A stretch of DNA of 7,775 bases, from the NCBI GenBank assembly GCA_946566415.1, contig CAMNWW010000098.1, positions 1-7,775 of the forward strand. Direction: 5' to 3'. The notes beneath the pieces were generated by a model that ran no database searches, was not told the DNA's origin, and saw nothing but the letters and a program-made list of their open reading frames with translations. Within the stretch, counting starts at the first letter, position 1. Each line of letters opens with the position of its first letter. Of this stretch, positions 1 through 6,300 are shown in pieces. Origin of the DNA: an uncultured Lachnospiraceae bacterium (GTDB lineage Bacteria; Bacillota; Clostridia; Lachnospirales; Lachnospiraceae). A program made the position numbers and the translations under genes.

Positions 1-454
1 GTGCGGAAAGGACGCTGTGGTTGCCCTCGCCCCCGACAGGAAGCTTGGTGCCGTTTAAATGTCCGACTCCGGTCTGCAGGACGTCCTCCGACGTACCGTG
101 GTAAATGGACAGCCGGATATTGATCTTCGGTATTGTCAGGTAGCCCATGATCCCGTCCCCGGCGGCATTCAGTACTTTCCAGTAATCGGTGCCTTCTACA
201 TCTTCCTCCCCGTCGATTCCAAATACGTCCGTGAGGATACTGTTCTGTGTAAATGATGCGTTATAATTCCTGGCTGCCGCCCAGGCTTCATCGAAGTCCT
301 CCTTGGTCATCTCGCCGACCGCTGTCTCGTAGTGGGAGATGAGCTGTGACTGGCGGTAAGTGTTCCACTGGTCCGCGACCGTCGGGTAAGCAAGGATTCC
401 GAAGCCCACAAGGAACAAAAGGCCAAATATAATGCTGGATATCTTCCTCTTCAT
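1..454 (-). CDS. Class C (pilus) sortase, second copy, C-terminus beyond window
   Basis: This is a membrane-bound cysteine transpeptidase expected to join pilin subunits on the outer face of the membrane. Only the first 151 residues are in the window. They show an N-terminal basic stretch plus membrane segment (MKRK, then hydrophobic residues 8-23), the WNTYRQ segment after it that the complete neighbouring sortase also has (WNNYRQ), and the core strands around MGYLTIPKINI (about 102-113), IYHGT (117-121) and LPVGGEGNHSVLSA (138-151). The frame is cut exactly where the catalytic His (usual S/TAH) should start, so His, Cys and Arg cannot be checked. The class C lid appears as DVF (76-78) in place of the usual DPF/DPW. 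The start at 454 is fixed by GGAGG just upstream. It is clearly a paralogue of the complete sortase 9 nt upstream, suggesting a tandem duplication or a two-enzyme pilus machine. The family call is firm; its specific substrate is unknown. Confidence 0.93.
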   Translation of the reverse strand, partial: MKRKISSIIFGLLFLVGFGILAYPTVADQWNTYRQSQLISHYETAVGEMTKEDFDEAWAAARNYNASFTQNSILTDVFGIDGEEDVEGTDYWKVLNAAGDGIMGYLTIPKINIRLSIYHGTSEDVLQTGVGHLNGTKLPVGGEGNHSVLSA

Positions 455-458
455 ATGA

Positions 459-463
459 CCTCC
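459..463 (-). promoter_or_regulatory. Ribosome binding site of the second sortase, abutting the upstream stop
   Basis: GGAGG begins at the base right after the TAG stop of the first sortase (466-464) and lies 4 nt from the ATG at 454. The stop, Shine-Dalgarno and start all fall within about 15 nt, the usual arrangement for translational coupling between two genes in one mRNA. The 4-nt spacer is shorter than usual. Confidence 0.8.
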
Positions 464-1357
464 CTACTCTCCCTGCGGTTCGTCCGTTTTAGGTCCGGTA
501 TCCTGAACTTTGCCGGACAATTTCTTCTCTCTTTTGTACAGGAAGAAGCTAAACGCCGCCGTAACACCTAAGCCCACGATAACCCACAACAGGTAATTCG
601 TATGAAAGCTCATATCCGTGAGAGGAACACTCTCATCTGCCAGTTCCTCCGGCACATAAGGCACGCGGTGTCCGCGAACCAGCATCCGGTGGCTGTTCAC
701 CCCGTAAGGCGTGCAAGTCAGAAGTGTCGCCAGGTCTTTGCCTTCCTCTACAGCCAGGTCGCCGGTATCCTCCGGCTCGACAACGTTGATCTGGTCTACT
801 TCATAGCAGAGCGTATCGTCTAAGACTTTAAGGAGGAAATGATCCCCCTTTTTCAGCTTATCCAGGTCGGTGAAAAGAGAGGCGCTTGGCAGTCCCCGGT
901 GCGCTGTGATGACGGTATGTGTATCAGAGCCGCCGACCGGAAGAGAGCTTCCCTCCAGATGGCCTGCCGTCCGCTCAAGAGTTTTTTCATCCGTGCCATG
1001 GTAAATAGGAAGCATGACATTGATTTTCGGGATCTCTACAATTCCCATCATGCCGTCCCCGGTAATATTCAGGCTTGAGAGATACGCGTTGTCTTCCCCG
1101 GTGTATTCAGCGCTTGCAAAAGCGTCGGGAAGGATGCTTGGAAGAAGCGCCTGGTTATAGGCAAAGGCTTTCTCCCATTCGTTGCCGTAATCAATTTCAC
1201 CTGCCGATTCCTTTTGCGCTACGGCCTCGTCGTAGTGCGCAATCAATTGTTTCTGCCTGTAATTGTTCCATTCATTTGCCACGAATGGGTACAGCAGTAA
1301 GGACAGCCCAGCTAAGAATAAGATAGATATTATGATTTTGCTTGTATTTCTCTTCAT
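464..1357 (-). CDS. Class C (pilus-polymerising) sortase, complete
   Basis: This 297-residue enzyme should cleave the LPxTG-type signal of pilins and transfer the acyl group to a lysine of the next subunit, outside the cell at the membrane. The sequence has an N-terminal membrane segment (about 8-25), the core strand MGIVEIPKINVMLP (104-117), catalytic His153 in TAHRG, catalytic Cys215 in LLTCTPYG and catalytic Arg224 in HRMLVRG. A second membrane segment (about 254-274) and a Lys-rich cytoplasmic tail follow, the two-anchor layout typical of class C. The lid segment reads PDAF (77-80), with Ala where characterised enzymes have Pro in DPF/DPW. I chose the start at 1357 because AAGGAG lies 7 nt upstream and the product then starts MKRN, like the paralogue's MKRK. 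An in-frame ATG at 1426 would add 23 non-hydrophobic residues encoded by a hairpin. It follows the major pilin after a structured 191-nt gap and precedes the second sortase by 9 nt. Its exact substrate is inferred from position. Confidence 0.96.
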   Translation of the reverse strand: MKRNTSKIIISILFLAGLSLLLYPFVANEWNNYRQKQLIAHYDEAVAQKESAGEIDYGNEWEKAFAYNQALLPSILPDAFASAEYTGEDNAYLSSLNITGDGMMGIVEIPKINVMLPIYHGTDEKTLERTAGHLEGSSLPVGGSDTHTVITAHRGLPSASLFTDLDKLKKGDHFLLKVLDDTLCYEVDQINVVEPEDTGDLAVEEGKDLATLLTCTPYGVNSHRMLVRGHRVPYVPEELADESVPLTDMSFHTNYLLWVIVGLGVTAAFSFFLYKREKKLSGKVQDTGPKTDEPQGE

Positions 1358-1364
1358 CTGGGTT

Positions 1365-1370
1365 CTCCTT
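1365..1370 (-). promoter_or_regulatory. Ribosome binding site of the first sortase
   Basis: AAGGAG lies 7 nt upstream of the ATG at 1357 and decides the start against the longer in-frame ATG at 1426, which has no comparable site. It lies 18 nt downstream (in the mRNA) of the GC-rich hairpin at 1413-1389, so the hairpin itself does not cover it. Confidence 0.85.
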
Positions 1371-1383
1371 GTTGCTGTATTTC

Positions 1384-1477
1384 TTATCCCCCCGGAGCAT
1401 ATCGCTCCGGGGGTGTTGCTTTGCATATCTTACCGCCATATGGGCGATTCATGTACTTTTGTTCATCATGTACCTCC
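1384..1477 (-). other. Shine-Dalgarno plus two overlapping mini reading frames in the pilin-sortase gap
   Basis: GGAGG (1477-1473) stands 3 nt before ATGATG (1469-1464), which opens a 6-codon frame MMNKST ending in TGA at 1451-1449. That stop overlaps a new ATG at 1452 (an ATGA junction), opening a 22-codon frame (MNRPYGGK...) that runs through the GC-rich hairpin and stops at 1386-1384 directly after it. The Shine-Dalgarno is as good as those of the real genes. This could be a leader-peptide device in which translation melts the hairpin, the remnant of a lost gene, or chance. Peptide production is not shown. Confidence 0.3.
1389..1413 (-). promoter_or_regulatory. GC-rich intergenic hairpin between major pilin and sortase
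   Basis: The arms CCCCCGGAGC and GCTCCGGGGG form a perfect 10-bp stem with a 5-nt loop. In the mRNA the 3' arm is followed by GATAAGAAATAC, with no U-tract, so it is not a standard intrinsic terminator. A stable stem behind an abundant pilin message and ahead of a catalytic gene may act as a 3'-end stabiliser, a processing-protected end or a partial attenuator lowering sortase expression. The structure is seen directly; its role is inferred. Confidence 0.6.
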
Positions 1478-1496
1478 TGCGCCTCTGTCGGGCGCA
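1478..1496 (-). promoter_or_regulatory. Short hairpin immediately upstream of the mini-frame Shine-Dalgarno
   Basis: The arms TGCGCC and GGCGCA form a 6-bp stem with a 7-nt loop. The 3' arm directly touches the GGAGG at 1477-1473. It may influence access to that site. It is short, so chance is possible. Confidence 0.35.
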
Positions 1497-1510
1497 CTCG
1501 GCATCCCTGA

Positions 1511-1537
1511 ATCCATACCGCCTATTCGGCGGTGGAT
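1511..1537 (-). promoter_or_regulatory. Hairpin just after the major pilin stop codon
   Basis: ACCGCC and GGCGGT pair around a 5-nt loop, and after a 2-nt bulge the outer ATCC/GGAT extends the stem to 10 bp. It starts 11 nt after the pilin TAA. No U-tract follows, so it is not a clear terminator. A second GGCGGT in the same mRNA (1437-1432) could compete for the same ACCGCC arm, allowing two exclusive folds. A role in protecting the pilin mRNA 3' end is inferred. Confidence 0.4.
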
Positions 1538-1548
1538 ATTAGAGGTAA

Positions 1549-3234
1549 TTACTTCTGAGATTTCTTGCGGCTTGCGAAGAATAACGCTGCTGCGATAATC
1601 ATGATTGCACATCCGCCTACGGTGAAGATCGTAGTACCGATACCACCGGTTGAAGGAAGGTTGGAAAGCTTGGTGTTCGGGATATTAGTCAAAGAGCTTC
1701 CGATGACCACGGTAGCGATATTTCCATAGGAATCATCCACTACAGTGCCTTTTTCTACAGGTAAGTATTCCACTTCATAAGAATTCGTCGTATTATCTTT
1801 ATTATTTGTAACTGTGACAGTATAAGTGATAGGCTCAGGATTCAGGACAACCGTGTCGCCATTGTACGTTCCTTCTAGGTCTTCCGGATCGGTAGTGATC
1901 GCAATTCTATAAATAGTGTCGTTTAATGAGTAGGTATCAGGAGCTGCGGTCTCTCTTAAATAATATACACTCTCGCCGTCCAGACCTTTAAACTTGATTT
2001 CGCCATCAGTACCATCAGTGCCGGTTGTATAATTAGCTACTTCGCTTACCTTAATATTTTGAGATTGACTCCATGCTATAGTAGCTTCAGAAGTTTCGTC
2101 TTCTTTATATAATGTGAAGGTTGCATCATTAAGAGGTTGGTTAGCCTCATCTTTCTTATAGAACATTCCGTGTAATGCAAAAGTAAATACATACTTTTTG
2201 TCTTCTTTTTTACCTTTACTGTCATCGCCTGTTCCCGGTTTTGTGCTGTAATCCAAAGTAGCTTTATTTTCCCCAATATACTTAACAGCATCATCGGTTA
2301 CTTTTGCCTTGTAAGTAATTACAACCTCACGATTTTCAGGCTCTGTTTCATCTGCTAAACTCCAAATATAGGCTTTATTAAATGAAACGATGAATTTGCC
2401 TTCCTCAGTCGTTAAGGTATATGCTTTGTCAGCGCCTTCCTCAACCGGAGAGCCTCCTACAGTTACATTCAATTTCACGCCGGGAGTCCCGTCTTCGTCT
2501 TGAACATATTCCAGTCCGTTGATAATTTCATCAGTGATATTAAATTGTGCGTCCGGATAATATTCTTCAGCATAGGCTGGGATTCTGCTGGTAATTTTAT
2601 ATCCAATAACGTCGTTTACTTGTACTTTTGTATCAAGCTTTGGGTTTTCAAGTTCTTTTTCAAAAGGAACAGTACTTGATTTTGCATAAGCATCGTCGCC
2701 TTCTAAGCTCCAATTTTCGTTAGCATTAACACCTTCTGTTGGGGTACTAAGTTCAGTATCCTGACCAGCTTGATCTGTTTTATAGTAAACACTCACAATC
2801 ATCGGGTTATAGACTTTTGCTGTATCAGTTTGCGGTGGCGTAACCAGAACTAACCATGTACCAGCGCCAAGTTCTCTGGTAAAACTAGTGCCGCTTTCTA
2901 CAGTTCCAGTGACTTTCTCAGTCGATCCCAAAGTATCCAGTAGTGTAGCCTTTTGATTCGCCAATGCCGTGATCTCATCGGAAGTCGGCTGATATTTATC
3001 AGCAAACGATATTCCCTTTGCAAGTTCATAACCGGTAAAGCCTAAATCATTATACGTAGGCTTTACAACGCGGTATAAATCCACTGTCGCGCCTGCTTCC
3101 AAATTGCTTATAGTTACCGGGGCTGTGTCTTTTGCTGATGGCGGATTTCCTCCATCGGCCATCGCCGTTACTGTCATTCCCATAACCATTGCAAATGTCA
3201 ACAGTAACGCAAATAATTTTTTCATTTTCTTCAT
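1549..3234 (-). CDS. Major (shaft) pilin, SpaA/FimA-like, LPSTG-anchored
   Basis: This 561-residue secreted protein is expected to be polymerised by the adjacent sortases into the pilus shaft. Residues 1-26 are a signal peptide ending AMA before DGG. An N-terminal beta domain (about 38-175) leads to AYAKSSTVPFEK (182-193), the position of the pilin-motif lysine, here probably Lys185 (YAK) instead of the classic WxxxVxVYPK. The D2 isopeptide domain follows (about 193-330), with Lys193, acidic Asp235 (NITDEI) and Asn323 (ENKATLDY) as candidate bond residues. The CnaB D3 domain (about 350-522) has Lys360, Glu428 in the E-box YYLRETAAPDTY and probably Asn520 (PNTK). The sorting signal is LPSTG (526-530), then a hydrophobic stretch and the tail RKKSQK. 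AAAAGGAG lies 7 nt before the ATG; a start at M4 is possible but less well spaced. The middle is much richer in A+T than the flanking genes. Roles follow from the family; isopeptide assignments are by eye. Confidence 0.95.
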   Translation of the reverse strand: MKKMKKLFALLLTFAMVMGMTVTAMADGGNPPSAKDTAPVTISNLEAGATVDLYRVVKPTYNDLGFTGYELAKGISFADKYQPTSDEITALANQKATLLDTLGSTEKVTGTVESGTSFTRELGAGTWLVLVTPPQTDTAKVYNPMIVSVYYKTDQAGQDTELSTPTEGVNANENWSLEGDDAYAKSSTVPFEKELENPKLDTKVQVNDVIGYKITSRIPAYAEEYYPDAQFNITDEIINGLEYVQDEDGTPGVKLNVTVGGSPVEEGADKAYTLTTEEGKFIVSFNKAYIWSLADETEPENREVVITYKAKVTDDAVKYIGENKATLDYSTKPGTGDDSKGKKEDKKYVFTFALHGMFYKKDEANQPLNDATFTLYKEDETSEATIAWSQSQNIKVSEVANYTTGTDGTDGEIKFKGLDGESVYYLRETAAPDTYSLNDTIYRIAITTDPEDLEGTYNGDTVVLNPEPITYTVTVTNNKDNTTNSYEVEYLPVEKGTVVDDSYGNIATVVIGSSLTNIPNTKLSNLPSTGGIGTTIFTVGGCAIMIIAAALFFASRKKSQK

Positions 3235-3241
3235 TTTGCTA

Positions 3242-3245
3242 CTCC
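3242..3245 (-). promoter_or_regulatory. Ribosome binding site of the major pilin
   Basis: GGAG, within AAAAGGAG, lies 7 nt upstream of the ATG at 3234 in a purine-rich leader. It favours M1 over the in-frame ATG at 3225. Confidence 0.85.
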
Positions 3246-3287
3246 TTTTCCTTTCTTGAATCTTTAAATTTCAGGGTTACTATTTCT

Positions 3288-3308
3288 TGAGTGTATTGCA
3301 GTCACTCA
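3288..3308 (-). promoter_or_regulatory. Dyad in the tip-pilin intergenic gap
   Basis: TGAGTG and CACTCA are inverted around a 9-nt centre (6 bp), lying 54-74 nt upstream of the pilin start. A second small stem (GCGGT/ACCGC, 3316-3331) sits beside it. It could be an operator, an mRNA fold or chance. I see no convincing -35/-10 pair next to it, so an internal pilin promoter cannot be claimed. Confidence 0.25.
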
Positions 3309-3351
3309 CATTTGTGCGGTGCAAGGACCGCCAAAAAGTTATCCGCATACT

Positions 3352-6300
3352 TTAACTTCTCAGCACCCCCCTACGTTTATTTCTATATGTCATCAGCGCG
3401 GCCGCCGACATCAGCAGCACGCCGCCGAACATATACCAGTAGATTCCGGTTCCGCCGGAATTGGGAAGCTCATACATCTTCCAGTTAACAACGATGAACG
3501 GATCGGCCGAATTTCCGGCTCCGCCGTCTTCCCCAATGCCGTCCATTGTCACGGTATAGAACTTTGAGGAAGGATCCTGCGTGATCGTAACAGTGATCGG
3601 CTTTTGTATAAGGCTGTATCCATTAGGCGACTGTGTTTCTGTCAGACGGTAGGTTCCTGCCACCAGATTCTTGAAAGAAACGATACCGTCAACCTCGCCA
3701 ACTGTCTTAGTCTCCTGATTCTCAACTACAGGTTCCCATGTTCCTTCATCAAGCGTTCCTTCAACAAGTTTTTCCAGTTTGAATTTTGCTCCATTCAAGC
3801 CCTTGCTTTTATCCTCGGAGTCTACTTTCTTTACGACGAATCCTGCGAATTGGATCCGCGACTTTACGTAGTTAGATTCCAGGTTGTTCTTGTCACTGCC
3901 CGCGAAATTGCCTACGCTGTAGCCGAAACTGTTGGTTGCTTCCAGATAAGTTATTGTTCCGCTTGCCTGATCTTCGCTTTCTTTATCCTTCAATTTATTC
4001 ATGGATTCCTCGGATAAAGAGTCTGTCACTTTGACCGGTATGACGAACTGTACGCGGTCTTTCGCATTGATTTCCGTATCGTCGCCCACAATCTTGAATG
4101 CGGTCACATTGTTCCAGTCAGTCACCTGGTTCTCTGAAAGCCAGATATTATTGAACTCTCCGCCAGCCGCCATAATTTCTGCCATTGAATGCGTATATAC
4201 TTCATTTGAAGTTGTGTATGAAACAGTATAACCATCAAAACCAGCGCTATTAAGCGGACCTTTTAGCCTCACGGTATATTCTGAATTACGGTCTTGGCTG
4301 TTGGCGATACTTCTGTCGCCTACCTCTGGCAGTACGTCATAGGCTTTTACTCCCTTTAGTTTTTGGGTAGACCCATTAACAATATCCAGTCTGTATTGGA
4401 AGGACTCTCCTACGGTCAAAGGCAGCGATTCATTCTTAAGCCAGGCGTTTGATCCTTCGGGGGCGATCCATTTTTCAAGATATGTTGAATCAAAACTTCC
4501 GATGGTGCCTGACCTGCTTCCATACCGGATTTGATTTGCGCCCGGCGTCCCGGCTATGCCGTAAATGTCGGTCATATGGGGAACCGTCGTCTCCGCTTTT
4601 ATCGGTTCAAAATCATCTGAATGAAGAAACGCATAATTCAGATAGGATCCTTCCACAGCGTTTTCGGACGGGGCTTTTATGCGGAATGTAAATTGTGCCC
4701 CTCCTTTAGACAGGTCTACTTTTCTTCCATCCAGCGCTTTCCTTACTTCTTCTACATCCAGATGGAAGATAACCGCCGTTCTTCCCAGACCGTTATAATT
4801 TGGTATTACCTCCGTCGTCTCGATATATTCACTGCCTCTTCCGTAAGCGATCTTCCCATCGCCGGTTAATGAGAGAGTCAGTCCTTCGGGAAGCATATCG
4901 ACGACCTTCAGATCTTCATAGTCTTTAGAATCAAGTAAAGACCCCTTTATACGTATATAGCAAAACTCATCATTATCCAGAGAAATATTTTCGGGCATAT
5001 CTTTCTCAATCCAAATATCCTCTGTCATCTTTTGCAGCAGGAAATCATTTCCGGTCCATCCCGTAACCTTTATTTCTCCCCGCCAATATTCCACGATCGC
5101 TCCATTATGATAGACGTTCTTCTCGCCTGTTTCATCATAGTGAGATATGTCGGGATTTTTGAATGTAGAATAGACTGCGATCTCGATGCCTTCTCCTTTA
5201 TTAAGTTGATAATCGTCGGCCTTGGGATCTGCCTGACCTTGTTCGTCTTTCCCGTCGTTCATAAATATTTTGAATCCTTTAATCTCATAGGGTAGATTCA
5301 ACGCCGCCCAGTCCAGCTCATAGCAGGATCTGTCTTCACTATTTCCCCATACTGGATTTTTGGCCGATAAAACAAATTGCTCCTTCGTATACGTATATTC
5401 CGTATCATCTTCCGCTACCGCGATTACCTTTTTTATATGTTCATAATCCTTCGTCTCCACCTGGATCTTGCTGAGTTTCAATCTTTCATCCAGTTCTTCA
5501 TCGGTAATGACGATTTCCCTGAACGGCTTAGAATCTGAATCATTTGTAACCTTAATTCCCCAGCGATAGAGTCCTCCTCGTACATCTTTCGTATCCAGAA
5601 CGACCTTAGCCGTATTATATTTGGCAAGCCCCAGACCGACAGGCTGATCCGTCAGGACGAACTTTAAATCATCTTTAGCATAATCATACGCGGTTTCTCC
5701 TTCGCCGGGACTCCTGCGATAACAGGTTATGTCGGCGCTATTTGTAAGTTCTTTCTGAAAAAACGTTCCAGTAGTTGTTTCTATTGTTTCATCGATCAGG
5801 CAGTCCGGGAATTTTAGCTTAAGTTCCGCCTCTTTGAGCTGATCGTTAAGGTTTAAGTCAGCCGTCCAATGATGAGCACTTGGATAATCTTGGCATGACC
5901 AATCCGTTGTAATAGGTTTATACTCCACTTTGGTAGGAACAGTTTTAGCTTCATCCGCCCATTCTATAACTTTCCAATCTGGATTTGCCTTCTCGTCAAA
6001 GTAGGCGACCGCCTCTACGGTCTGCTTCTTTCCATCCTCATCAACAATAGGGTTTCCCTTCTCATCTCTGCAGATCTTCGGATAGGTAGGCAGGGTGTCT
6101 GTCAGAATGATTGTTTCATATTCTCTCATAAACCATGGATCCGTACTAATATTGTACCAAAAGCTTGCAAAATCGGTAGCTTCCACGATCCCGTCTTTAT
6201 TGACCGTCGCCGCAATCATCACGCCGTCTTTAGCCATTTCTACAGTATTCTCCTTGTTCGTATTGGCGTACTTCACAAGTTTTGGCTTTTCATAAGTCGG

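Noticed and set aside
1358..1426. Longer start for the first sortase at the ATG at 1426
   Set aside because: It lacks a good ribosome site, the extra 23 residues are encoded by a GC-rich hairpin, and the start at 1357 has AAGGAG and matches the paralogue's N-terminus.
3316..3331. GCGGT/ACCGC stem as a terminator between adhesin and pilin
   Set aside because: It has only 5 bp and no T-run on the 3' side on the minus strand.
3269..3335. Possible sigma-A promoter for the pilin (TTGCAC as -35)
   Set aside because: No acceptable -10 hexamer occurs 16-18 nt downstream of TTGCAC; the nearest TACACT is about 23 nt away.
3333..3358. AAGTTA/TAACTT stem followed by a T-run at the adhesin 3' end, looking like a terminator
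   Set aside because: The stem has six pairs with a single G-C pair and an 11-nt loop, and the T-run is only five bases, two of them inside the stem. It is too weak to call a terminator.
3604..4017. Plus-strand open frame of 137 codons opposite the adhesin gene
   Set aside because: It lies wholly antisense to a well-supported coding region, has no recognisable motif and no good Shine-Dalgarno. The same applies to all other plus-strand frames in the window.
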